Part shown: in pieces, positions 16,286-27,753 of the stretch
Position numbering within the stretch: position 1 is the stretch's first letter
How the letters are laid out: each line of letters starts with the position of its first letter
Assembly (NCBI GenBank): GCA_033220425.1
Contig: CM065652.1
Coordinates: forward strand, 4,216,001-4,280,000
Source: Lepraria neglecta
Taxonomy: Eukaryota; Ascomycota; Lecanoromycetes; Lecanorales; Stereocaulaceae
DNA length: 64,000 bases
Direction: 5' to 3'
The notes under the pieces: model-generated
What the model saw: only the letters and a program-made list of their open reading frames with translations
The model's database searches: none
Told to the model about the DNA's origin: nothing
Program-made: the position numbers and the translations under genes

Positions 16286-19200
16286 CTTCATTTTGTTGAA
16301 GAACCTGCTTTGCCAATGGCCTTTGTGACGGAGATGACGACGACAACAACAACAACAACGGAGCATTGGAAGAAATTGGATCGCCTAGACTGTTTGAATG
16401 GGCAGACGAAGAAGTCGAAGACGGGGAGTTGGAGACGTTGGTATTATTTACTGCTGCTTCAACAGGAAGGGAATTCCAGGGCTGTTGACGTTTGGGAGTT
16501 CCGTACATTTATATAACAGCACTGAGAGATTCTACGGTCAACATGTCGGAAGATGGACCCCACAGTATAGGCACAGGGGGTTCGTTAGACTTACATCGAC
16601 TGTAAATCTGATAATTGAATATTAACTGGCTCGAGGATTGACTGTCTCTCCCAACGGCTGCATTCATAACCTTGATATAGGTATCACCGATCTTGATATG
16701 TCTACTGACCGGGATGTAGTGCCAAAGAAGCCCATCCAAATCTCCTCGGCTAAAGTCTGGACGAAAAGGTTTCCTGTTGGCCTGACGGCGAACATACTTC
16801 CAAAAAGTACAGGACATTGCCAAGGATTGTAATCTCCCCCGTTAGGCGGCAAATTGAAGATAGCCGGGCACAATCCTACAACAGGTTCCAAATTGGTTGG
16901 ACTGAGAGTGTAAGTCCTGCGCTTGCAATATTGGTAACTCGGGGTTCCAGTCGCGTGTTTCTGTACTATCCCAATTGTCAGGTACAAGGGAACTGCGCTT
17001 CGCTAACTCCTCGTGGAGGCAGCGAAGACGACAAAGCGCAAATTGTACATTATCGTCGCATGGAATTGGCACGAAGCCGGCTAAATTCTTCACACACTTG
17101 GACCACAGTATGCGACTCACTGGCAAAGAAGTGTCACAGCCTCCGCTGGTCAGATCCACTTTTCCACATCGCCTAATCAGTAAAAATAGCACTGATATGT
17201 CCGTCAAATAAGAAACAAGACTGGGGAATGGAGGGAAGAACGAAGGGGGAGGACAGCCTTTATGTTATTCTAGGAAGGAAGCGCCTTCGGCTAGATCCCG
17301 AGGAGTGCTGATAGTGTATACTACAGAGTCAAAGGGATTTCATACAAGCAGCCTTAAAATGAGATATGAAGCAGCACAGATATGTCTTGAGCTTGCCGCC
17401 ATGAATCTTCTAAGGTATGAAGGTATTTGTTGAAAGCGGCACAACTGTAATGTAGAACTAGACGGCGCAGAGCGTACGGAGTACTAGTACCTAGCACAAG
17501 CAATCAAGCGTTCTACACCCTATATCTTGATAACATCAGTGTGAGAACTTTGAATCTGATGCAGGGAGAGTGATGGTTCAGTTTATAGCTGGGTTGAGAC
17601 AGCTGTGACTCCCTACCAGCGTTCCGAAAGTGGCTGTCTGTTTCCATATCATCCCTCTCCAAGTCTTGAACAATCGAATGTAGAGCATCTTTAGCAATCA
17701 AGAAACTAACGACCGAGTATTCCGATTTCACAAGTAACAGAGCATGCTGGAAAGGTGGAACATACGGCAGCATGGGCAGGCCGAAGCCATGGAAGCCATC
17801 ATCCTCAAAATACGTTCGGCGGAGGGTTTGCGGTCATGTTTTAGCCTTGCAGGGAATTCCATCGAATTGGTCACTGAATCCTTAGCTCGGAGATGAGATC
17901 CTGTAAGTAGACCCAATTTCCCCACCCAGCGGAAGTTCCACCACGGCCACATTTCGGCCACATCTCGCACCGCCGTTAGCTCCCATATGCAGTTCAGCAC
18001 TTATTCACGAGGTTCTCACCATCTTCAAGGTATTCGGAGTCTGTCGTGCGTCTGCTAGAGCGAACCGGTCTGGACTTGAGAGCAACTCTAATTTCCAACG
18101 AGCAACCATTTCCCTTTCGAGATGTCTATCTCGCTGTATGGGCTGAATTCGGCTATTGCCTGCCATACGAAGTCCTCCGTCCTCGTCTTACCTAGCTCCG
18201 GCTTCCTCTCCCACACCAAGAAAGGTACTAGGTCAGCTACTATACACCACACGGAAAAGACAAATGCCAGCACTGGTGCGGCTAAGAACTCGATCCAATT
18301 TGTAACATTGCATCTTCAGCGGCCTATATTGCCGATTGAGTGACACGGTTCATTGGGACTGATATTGTAGTAGAAGAGGCTCGCAGATCGCTTTAGCTGC
18401 GGGGTAAGCGTCTAGAGAACACATGATGATTGGAGGCACAATACAACAGACGTTGACTGGCTAAAATCCGAAGATTATGACCTCGAAACTCGCAGCGACT
18501 AGCTAGCTTCTTGGGCAAAAGGTCTTCAAATCACTCGCAGAGTACGTTATGCACGCATCATCACTTTTCAAAATCCTAGACAAAGCTGCACAATCTAACC
18601 CGACAAACCTACTTCCACATGTGACGTTGCAGAGGCCTGAGCAAGTAAACAAAGCTACTCTATACTTAACTTTGAAGCTGCAGTGCAAGACATAATCTTG
18701 ATCCGGGATTGTCGGAAATTTTGGCCTCCAGCCAACCCAGTCACCTAATTATGAGATGTGTATATAGGCAATTTTGCCCTCGGGAAGTCGTCAATCAATC
18801 GTTTCTTCCTGAACGTTCAACAGGAATACTTTGCATCATTTCCAAAATAGTATCATTCACGAGCGTCTCGTTCGAATAGTGCTTGCTGCATGTGGTTGCT
18901 GCATAGCATTTGCCGCATAGCATTCGTTAGCATTATGTGGTGGAATCTCTGGCGGTGCCCCTTGCACTAAGCCTAAAGCGGTTAGCGTAGTATTTCGCCT
19001 ACGAAAAGTCTATTTACTTTCTGCACGCGACTCCATAGATTTAGCAATAGCATGCAATGAACATGGTTCTTCTCATACGAACTGATTAGCAAGCACATAT
19101 GCTAAAGGCATTTGCCGCATAGCATTTGCTGCCTGCATGATACCATCGGACAATCCATTCCGTCGACCGGACCAACTTCGAGGTGGGTCACGGCACAGAT

Positions 19201-19417
19201 ATGACAAACAGAGATCTAAAGCTCGCCAATCACTTGGTGCTTCGACATTCCCTATTGTATCGTCCGTAAGCCTACCCTCGGAGGTCTTCTCCTCCAGACT
19301 TTACAGATTATCGCTTCATAAATACTGCTACTTTCACACTCCATCCACAACTATTCCAGAAATCATCAGAGAATTTTCTGTACAGCTTAACCATCAATTG
19401 CCAAAACGTTCAACTTC
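16286..19417. other. 3 kb without a convincing gene
   Basis: A short ACA/ACG microsatellite lies near 16336-16360. Three overlapping minus-strand frames (17207-16842, 16987-16664, 16823-16509) are open but share no recognisable fold or splice pattern; they could be a decayed gene. From 17210 to 18800 only short frames occur. Short direct repeats lie at 18906-19126. Confidence 0.45.
18906..19126. repeat. two exact 19 bp direct repeats
   Basis: GCATTTGCCGCATAGCATT occurs at 18906-18924 and again at 19108-19126. Shorter variants (GCATAGCATT, TGCTGCATAGC) lie beside each copy. It sits a few hundred bases upstream of the hydrolase gene. Confidence 0.6.
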
Positions 19418-20877
19418 ATGTGGCCGCTATTGCTTCCGCTCGTGCCATTTACTTTACTCGACCAGTCCACGGCCCGAGTTATCACTCAAGGCAACTCGAA
19501 AGAACAGGCACCGTTCATGACTTCAAGCCAAGATCCTAAAACCTTAGCGACCAGAAGCTACTTCTACGTAGGGGGAGAGTACGTTCATGTATGGATGTCC
19601 TTGCCCCGATCTTTAGGCCCTAAATCGTGGAAGTGTCTGACTGGTCATGCAGCATGGCCTGTTACAACACACCTTCCAGGACCAGATGTACGTCGAGAAA
19701 CTTGTACCACCAGGTGGGGGGCAGCAGAAGGACCCTATCGTTTTGATACACGGGAGAGCTCAAACAGGCACTGTGAGCCAGTCAAATCGGAATACAAGCT
19801 GTTTTTACGACAACTTATGATATGGTGGAGAGTGACTTACTCGATTTAATGAACCAGAACTGGCTTAATACACCTGATGGACGTCAGGGTTGGGCGTCAT
19901 GGTTCGTTCAGAACGGATATACGGTCTATATAGTTGATCAGCCGCAGCGAGGTCGCTCGGCGTACAATCCCGATGGCTCACTGGGTACTTTTTCTGCCGA
20001 AGCCATTTCAACACTATTTACTGGTGTCCAGTATTTGAAACTGTGGCCACAGGCACATTTGCACACTCAATGGCCTGGAGTGAGTGTTATTCTTCTACCA
20101 TTTTCCCAAAGCTCTTCACATACGAGTTAGAGAATGAATTCTTTAGGCCTGATACTGATGATTAAGTGAAGCCAGGAATTAAAGGAGATCCGATTTTCGA
20201 TGCTTTCTACGCTTCTAATGTTCCGTTCCTAAATGATACGGTACCATACATCTCATTACCCACCCTTCAAAGACTCTAGATACTAACAATTAATAGGTCC
20301 AGGTGCAGACCAAGACCCAAAACGCTGGCGCTGCACTTCTCGACCGTATCGGTCCCGCCGTGTTAATTGCTCACTCTGAAGGGGGGCCTCTAGGCTTTAC
20401 AATCGCAGACGTACGCCCTTCACTGGTTAAAGCCCTTATCAGCATCGAGCCGGAAGGTCCCCCGTTCGAAGATCGTTTCCCCCCCAGCAGCAAAATCAAG
20501 CGTCCTTTCGGCCTCACAAACATTCCCATTACCTACGACCCGCCTGTCCGTGACCCGGCGACGGATCTGCCTATAAACACAACCCCCCGAGCGGGACCAC
20601 ACCTGAGCAAGTACGTTATGCAGGCGTCGCCGCCCAAGAAATTGGTCAACTTGGCTAAGGTCCCACAGCTGGTGGTTACGAGCGAAGCCAGTTTTCATGC
20701 CATGTACGACTACTGCACAGTGCGATATCTGAAGCAGGGGGAGTGGCTGTGGACTTTTTGGAACTGCCGCAGTGTGGCATCCATGGCAATGCGCATATGC
20801 TTTTCATGGAAAAAAATAATCTTGATATTGCTGCGAAGATTGAGGCTTGGATTAGGATGAAGAAACTGTCTTGTTGA
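19418..20877 (+). pseudogene. secreted alpha/beta hydrolase with a C-terminal frameshift
   Basis: Exons: 19418-19588, 19653-19772, 19858-20079, 20172-20240 and 20297 onward. The protein starts with a signal peptide (MWPLLLPLVPFTLL). It then carries QMYVEKL, an oxyanion-hole region with [19 protein letters not shown] and VDQPQRGRS, and the nucleophile elbow AHSEGG. This matches a fungal family of secreted esterase-like hydrolases. After YLKQ the frame breaks at a G5 run (20737-20741). One more G would restore the usual ending with GIHGNAHMLF, which holds the catalytic histidine, and a TGA at 20875-20877. As read, the frame ends at 20860 without that histidine. Four introns (56-92 nt) keep frame; the fourth has a perfect TACTAAC branch point. 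A homopolymer sequencing error is as likely as a true mutation. Confidence 0.82.
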
Positions 20878-21659
20878 ATAATGGATGGAGGACGTGATGA
20901 TGGATTGATTATCTAAGATGAAAATGGAAGAAGGTGGTATTTCCTAGTAACGGCTGACTAAACACATTTTCAAGAGTTTTGATTGATAATCTGCACTGGC
21001 TGAAGGGGGGCATGCCGGATTGGTGGCTGTTTGGTGCGCAAATAATGCATTGTATTTTCTTTTAAGCCATGCATGAAATGAATTGGATTGAATTCCTTCC
21101 AATCTACGCAATAAATTGAACAGGACGCAGCCAATGCATGAACGATCTAAGCGGGTGAGATAAAACGACACAGTTAAGCGCTGTAATGTCATTAGCAGTG
21201 GAATGAACAACTTGAACCTGCCCGTTTGTTTCTATTAACATTTATGCACCCCATGCAGAGGCATTTTGACGTATGAGCTACCTTGTCGGGGCTGTCGGTA
21301 AAGTCTTGAATTATGCATGTGTGATTTGTTCCAACATGTATCTTTTTCTGTAAGATCTTCTTCTAGATGCAAATGTCGCAATTCTATTATACGTGTACAA
21401 GTAAGTGCCCGTAATCTTCACAGAAGATTACTGTAAAAACGGCTATAACTCGCTTATTTTATACTCTATTTAGATTATTTAAGCGGAATTAGAAAGCCCT
21501 CCATTTATAGTATATATTATATATATAAAGTTAAGCTATAACCCTAATATATTAAAAGTTATTAAGGGTTAAATATTTGAGTGCTCCGGAGGCACTTCGG
21601 GGGTGACTGCAGGTGTAGCTTCAGGGAACTATACAGGCAAAAACATGTTTTTTGAGCTT
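20878..21659. other. AT-rich intergenic DNA
   Basis: Very AT-rich from about 21430 to 21590, with a long run of TATA-type dinucleotides. No gene seen. It borders the tandem repeat array. Confidence 0.55.
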
Positions 21660-22285
21660 TCCTTAGCCAAATCTTAGCCGAATTTCAAAATTCGAACGGT
21701 GTTGGAAAGAACATGCTTGGTTCCAAACCCTAAAAAATTATGATGATATCATATAACATATATGGCGCGGGGCATTGCTGCGAAGAAGTTGCGATGCGCA
21801 TTCAACTTTTGATATTCCGGGGTCTCAATGCTTGGCATTTGCCATAAGCTTGCGCTACCTGCAAAACATGGCGAAAACGCTTCTTTTAGTCATATCTTTT
21901 GCGCAAATAGACCGATTTTGAAAAATTTGACGGTATTAGAAAGCGCATACTTAATTCCAAAACTTATGAAATTGTCTCGATATTATATGACGTATGTGGC
22001 GCGGGCATTACTGCGAAGAAGTTGCGGTGCGTATTCAACTTTTGATGTTCTAGGGTCCGGGGGCCAATGGCATTTGCTACTAAGCTTGCGCTACCTGCAA
22101 AACATGGCGAAAATGCTTCTTTTGCTCATAACTATTGCGTAAATAGGCCGATTCTAAAAATTCTTGATGCGCAAGCAAGGTAATGATTAACTCCAAAACA
22201 TATGAAATCATCTCGATATCATATGATGTATATGGCGCGAGGCAGTGCTGCGAAGAAGTTGCGGTGCGTATTCAACCACAATTTG
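21660..22285. repeat. degenerate tandem repeat, unit about 235 bp, nearly three copies
   Basis: The anchor GCGAAGAAGTTGCG occurs at 21780, 22013 and 22250 (spacing 233 and 237). Each unit also contains a TATGGCGCG block before it and GCTTGCGCTACCTGCAAAAC with ATGGCGAAAA after it (present in the first two units). The copies differ by many substitutions. No coding capacity is evident. Confidence 0.8.
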
Positions 22286-23791
22286 ATGGTTGATGCCAAG
22301 CATCCTTTGACTACCCGATTCGGTATCAGTTGCCTAAATAGGCATTAAAACCTATTCTGTTATTAGAAGAAGATGCACGATGACTTGGCATTCATGTGCC
22401 GGAGCTGCTTACGCTAGGCCTAGAGCTACCCTGATTGCCATCTCTATCTCTGCTCACGAATCCATACGGATCACTGCTCTTGGCTCGTGTCATATGTACT
22501 TATTCAGCATTTCTGTATTGCTCTGTGTAATATGGCTTATAAAGATGGCATTTTGACAACCAAGTCGTCTTAATTGTACATCCACTCTCGCTATATATCA
22601 GTCTCCTCATTCATAGATGCATCAGACAAAGATAGTTAGACCCTCGCCGCCCTGACCTTGCAGTGTTAGTTCGTCCCAGTCATCTGCCTGCATACACACA
22701 TGTTTGCCACCCACCGACACCGACCTATTCCACCCATCCGAGCTATCTATGCACCCACCTCGTCATCTCAGTGTTTCTGTTAATGAGGTCCAGTGACGAC
22801 GACATTCAACGTCGCGTTTCCGATAACGACAGCGAGATTCCGGCGACAGCAGGGTTTTGTGACATCCCGGGATTAGCGGCGAGGTTCCTTAGCTACTAAC
22901 TACTGCAAGCCTTCTGTCGCTGGAAAAAGCGTCCTATAGGTCATTTGCAAATGGAATGTGGATAATTCATGATTGGGGCGGTGTGTAGTTGTGAATGCGC
23001 AATCGTGTGCAGTGCAACCCGTATCAGCTCGGTGCTGATGGAATGCATTCGAGGCCTATGTTTTTCCGGCAATCGAATATGATCACATCACTACACCTCC
23101 GAGGGTATCTATGAATAATGCAAAGCTTTGGTTTTCAGAAGTCCGAAACGTTGTCATGTCTTCCGTAACATCTAGAAACTCTCCTTGGACAAAAATCGCG
23201 GAAACGGTATCGCTATGCGGATTTTACCCTTTCATTTCAAGATCTCTCTGTGCTTGATTCAGCGGCATCTAATGAGCCGTTTTTCGGGTGCTAATCCCCA
23301 CTCGGAGCAATACATACATACATTGCGGCAAGCAGTTGATCCTACCGACCCCAAGGTAAGGCGATGTGAGGGGCAATGGCGTCAGTATGCATCAGTGCTC
23401 CTCTCTATCTCATCAGACCTCAAAGTACTACTGGGAATAGACGTACCATAGCGTCAGCTACCACCCACCGAAAATCGTGCGACCTCCTGGTTTGGTATTA
23501 GGCTTGTCCAGACCTCCGAGCAAGAATTCGGCACCATGTCTGCTCCAGACCCTCGGTTCTCGCACAGCGTAGTGTAGAAAAATTGATCTAGCCCTTTCCA
23601 TGTAGTGGGGGGCGAAAGTTGTGTGTCAGGGCAATTTGGCTCACCGATGTTGATGTCCTGATACTTCATAGTTACGATATGGAACTGAGCCACCTTGGTC
23701 ATGGCTACTCTATGAAACTGTTGAATGTTGCGTCGTGGAAGCGAATACGGCCAAGCTCAGGAACGGAACCTCGCCTGATGTAACAGCCCCT
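22286..23791. other. no gene recognised
   Basis: Short frames only. A minus-strand frame at 23702-23454 (82 codons with three cysteines) could be a further exon or a remnant related to the secreted-protein gene next to it, but the connection could not be established. Confidence 0.4.
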
Positions 23792-24478
23792 CTAAATAGG
23801 GCCAAGCGGCGGTCCTCTTCCGGGGGGTTTAGAAATGTCGCAGGTGACGAGGACTTCTTGCGGGTTGTCGGGGCGATTGCAGGCGGATTCGTAGAAGACA
23901 AGGTGTTGGGGAAGACCGATGCATTGGTTCATGATGCGGGCGCTGGCGGGGATTCGTTTGCGGTGACGGGTTGGCGGGGCCTGTGAGGAGCCAGTGTTGA
24001 GGGTGACTATAGGACTTCGAAATCAGCAATGCTCTTTTAAGATAATTTTGGAGTCGAAAGATATGTCTCAAGAGCCGAAAAAGATGTCCGACCCTCCAGA
24101 CGTATCTCACGTGTCTGTTGGGGGGGACAAGAGAGAATAATAACTTAGAAAAGGTGCTTACCGAGGTGGGAGACGTCGGCGCCGGTGGTGTCAGTGAAGT
24201 CTAGTGTGACATTGAAGGTGGAGCTAGAAACTGTGGTAAACATAGATACATCATTTGATAAAGGTGCGCTTGAGGCACATTAGACGTGTACCGAACAGGC
24301 GGACTTACGTGACTTGTCGAACAAGAAGGCCAGCGAGGAGAGCTGTGGTCGACTTATTCTGATAGAACATGGTTTCTGAGTCTTTGAGATCCGCTGTAAA
24401 GGCTTGTGCTTCTGCAAATGGATAAAAGAGTATAGTAGTCAATACTTGACAGGCACTGATCAAAGGCGGGTTCGTCAT
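23792..24478 (-). CDS. putative small secreted protein
   Basis: Proposed exons 24478-24309, 24223-24162 and 24006-23792 give 148 residues, with all phases consistent. The N-terminus is a plausible signal peptide (VLTTILFYPFAEA). The mature part contains an N-glycosylation sequon (NVT) and a C-terminal segment with three cysteines (QCIGLP, ESACNR, VTCDIS). I do not recognise the family; the composition suits a small secreted or effector-like protein. Intron 2 (155 nt) is longer than usual here and resembles an intron of the ectodomain gene at 27 kb over its whole length. The model depends on a hand-chosen acceptor for each intron, so exon borders are uncertain. An alternative is that only the first exon is real. 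Confidence 0.5.
24007..24161 (-). repeat. intron resembling another intron in the window (possible introner-like element)
   Basis: Read on the minus strand it begins GTAAGCACCTTTTCTAAG and ends in CTGATTTCGAAGTCCTATAG. Its first ~30 and last ~70 bases align with the intron at 26988-27123, which lies in an unrelated gene. Confidence 0.4.
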
Positions 24479-25617
24479 CTTCTTGCGATTTGAGAGATGG
24501 CTAACCTGTAAGGAAAGAACATGGTATTTATATGCTTCTCTTTCCTCGTGTTGCTTGATGGGCCGTGTCGAGAAGACTCCAGTATTGGTGCGCGAAAGTT
24601 TCACCACTGTCCACTTTCAGCGACATGTAAATAACGTGGATCTGCAGAGCAGCCACCATGGTGAGTATCTTCGCGGGCTGTATGATTCACGGCAAAGAGG
24701 TGCAGATTCATTGCCAAGGATACAATGGCCAGAGTAGGCACGGGAATGTTGAGGAATGTCTTAACAACCAACAGAACGGATGACAAACCCAAGAGAATTG
24801 TTGTTGCTGCCTGATCTTTTGCAAATGACGTTTCAATGTTGTCCTGTAGGTAGTCAGTCTGTATCCCAGACCACTTTCACGCCGAGACGCCCTGCTACTC
24901 TCGTCGACTAGACGGGTGAAGCTGAGCCGCCTAGGATGTTTCAAATATCTCCTGAGCCCTGGCAGGTGTCATTCTCCCGAATTCGATGACCCAACACTGT
25001 TGGCAATGCTGTGTACAACAAACCGAACGGTAAGGCTTCGCCACCAAGCTGTTCTCTTGCTGCAGCTGCATCAATCAAAAACCTCGACCACGACCCTGTC
25101 GAGGACATACGTGCGTCCTTGAGCTGGCATAAAATGTATTGGGTAGTGCAGAACATGTTTCATGTGAGCAATAATGCGAATGGCTCATCTTGCGAAGATC
25201 AAACAAAAGAAAACACTAAGGCTCGGCTCGGCTCGCAACAAACAGTCCGTCGGTCTTAAGGTAGTAGATTTGTGAAATATTGGCGACGATACAGTCCAAA
25301 ATTTTCTCCATGCTGCGATGATTCAAGTCATCTCTGCGTCGCTGATGACGATGGGCTATGGTAGCGGGACCATTCATTACTTTCTTTGTGAATTCGAACG
25401 TCCAGAATTCCCAATCGTGTCGAGAACCTCAAAGATAGAAAAAAGAAGGCTTCAAAGAGGGGCTTTTCAGCAGGGCAGCTTCTCACTAGATCTTATCGCA
25501 CCACTCAACCATCGGATTTTCCCGTTGATTACCTTGTCATCTATAAACAACCATCAAAGTAGTACGACTCCTCGAGCAGTTCCGCATCATGACCACTCAG
25601 GCCAAAGTCTAAGTGTA
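24479..25617. other. no gene recognised
   Basis: Short overlapping frames on both strands. A hydrophobic minus-strand frame (24792-24601) and neighbours could be relics, but nothing is identifiable. The right end is the upstream region of the ectodomain gene. Confidence 0.45.
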
Positions 25618-27355
25618 ATGGAACAATCTCACTCTGAGCTTGGAGCAGCTGGAGACTTAATCGGTGATACCTGGCGACAGCTCATAGCTCGCCAGATAGA
25701 ACTACCTCTGGATGACGAGGCGATAGCCCAGCGATCCAGATTCAGAAGATTTTGCTATAAACCCACGATGAGGCTGTGGAAGAATTTTTTGAGACAACCC
25801 GTGGATCTTGCGATTTAATTCCTCATATCGTTTGTCTTCATTGGCATATTTGTTGCAGAATCCTCTGGTAGCGTACTATCAGCCAGCATTGTTAGCAGTA
25901 CAATAGTGCTAGCATCGACTTCTCGATTTTATACTCCCAATCGTACTGTTAGCGCTTCTGCTCGAGCTACGGCCTACAGTCGACAGTGCTACAATGCGTC
26001 GCAAGGCGCCGAGGGATGCAGCTATTATTATAATTAGACAATCGGCTATACATTAGTGTCCAACGATGGTTGTCCTTAGGAAGGGGACAGGTGTGCTTTA
26101 CGGAAGAACGCTGCATACTCACCGCTTTGTTCGCACAAAAGACATTGGTATCAATGCACCAGAGCGGTATACATTTCGTAGAAGAACGACCTGCGCGCCG
26201 TTGATTGCGAGCAATGGCTTTGACAAGCAAATGATCCGCCCGGGATCTTCTATGGGGGTATGGGATGAGCCTTGGGCCTCTACCGGCGCCTTCGGGTTTA
26301 TGATAGGCAAGTACATAGATTCCGAAAGCCTTGGACAAGCGATTTCGTCTTCTATCATATTGTTTATTGCTAACTAAAAGTTAGAATCCTTTGCAGGGCT
26401 GACCTGTCCTTCTTCTCTAACGAGTCACTCGAATCAACTAGGATCACTTTTTTACAAATTTATTCCAGGAACGTGACGTACCCAAGATACCGAGACGACG
26501 GAATCTTCCCTGCTCAAACTCCTGGCTTGAGCCCATATGGCGGCCCAGACATAGTTCGAATACCGGTATACCATAACAACGATATCAACCGAGACTACCT
26601 GGGTTGTACAGATAGCACAGACATATGCGATTCGGGTAGAAAGCAATGCTGGCCTGCATCTAGGTGGTCTACTCCGAGGGCAGTGTTTCGGACAGTAAAT
26701 GGATCTGTACCTGCTGAACAGGACCGTACGCTTGCCTTTCTTGTGAGCTCCCTTGCAGGCTCCAATGTATGTTCTGCGCTCAGTGGGGACTCGGTAGAGA
26801 GAACCGTGAATAACTACCAGTTCGAAGCAGCATCAAAATGCTACTATAATTCTTGGAGCGATCTACCGGAAGATCAATGGAAAATTGAGGTGAGAAGATG
26901 GTTTGAGGCGTCGCTGGCTAGGATACAAATCAATGTACTAGACATCGTACATGGTACTGGCAATGATGGCGAAGATTATGCTGGCATGTACGTTATCCCT
27001 TCTGAGCTATTATTTCCCCATTCCTACCCTCATTCGAGCTGGAAAATGTTTCCAGCTCGTGAGACATGTCTTTCAACTCGAGGATCGTCTCAAAAGGGAA
27101 ATTCTGACTCCTAAATCATTCAGTCCACCAGATTGGAGAGGAGTTTGCCAAATGAGAGAATTTAAAAGCGTCGGTTGGCGCAATGTCAGTGTTTGGGGGT
27201 TCCATGGACTGCTTTCCTTAGCCGGCGGAATCACTTTAGCGAGTTGTAGGACTCGAAACGAAAGTCTGTGGCCAGTTGAGGGGGCCAAGCGAGCGTTCGG
27301 TGCTATACGTCGGACAGTTAAACTCTCGGTATCGTCGCTGTCGAATCATAGTTGA
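25618..27355 (+). pseudogene. fungal membrane protein with cysteine-rich ectodomain, several nonsense codons
   Basis: From the ATG at 25618 comes a ~65-residue cytoplasmic part with LWKNFLRQP before a membrane helix, then an extracellular region. That region shows motifs of a large uncharacterised ascomycete family: QCYNAS, NDGCP, GINAPERYTFRRRTTCAP, YRDDGIFPAQTP, LGCTDSTDICD and DYAG, then CQMREFKS and a second hydrophobic stretch. In-frame stops lie at 25816 (TAA, start of the helix), 26035 (TAG, in a YYYN-x-TIGY context) and 26077 (TAG after NDGCP). A frameshift follows near 26125. The later part (26473-26987, then 27124-27355 after an intron) is open. All three stops fit C-to-T or G-to-A transitions of CAA, CAG or TGG. 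The biochemical role of the family is unknown. The lesions are seen directly; the family assignment rests on motif memory. Confidence 0.7.
26988..27123 (+). repeat. intron resembling the one at 24007-24161 (possible introner-like element)
   Basis: It begins GTACGTTATCCCTTCTGAGC and ends CTGACTCCTAAATCATTCAG. The last 70 bases match the other intron at about 49 of 70 positions by hand count. Both are longer than the typical intron of the window. Confidence 0.4.
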
Positions 27356-27753
27356 CAGCGGCCCGCGGATTCTGGAAGGTGATATGCTCATCATAAGTGG
27401 CCATGATGATGAACGCCAAGAAGCTTCCTTCCGTTCCGAAATGGGAGGATTACTACAAGTTCGGCCATTTCTGCTTTCAAGACATGCTCGAAGTCCATTA
27501 TACCATTCAAAATCAAACAAGCGTTGCTAAAGTAATGCTGCTGGATAAGGCAAAACTCCGACATGGTACACTTAGCCTGGCTACTGACACTAATAGTAAG
27601 ATTCACATCGTGATTTATATTTCACCAGGCTTCAGTCAAAGAGCCTACTGCCGTCGACTTGATAAGGTCGACTGACAACACCTTGCCTTGGCTTGCCTGT
27701 GTACGTCTCAAATTCTCTGGTCCATCTGGTACGAGGCACTCTCTAGCTCGGCC

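Noticed and set aside
16509-17207. Overlapping minus-strand frames as a multi-exon gene
   Set aside because: No recognisable domain, no consistent phases, and three frames overlap; at most a decayed gene.
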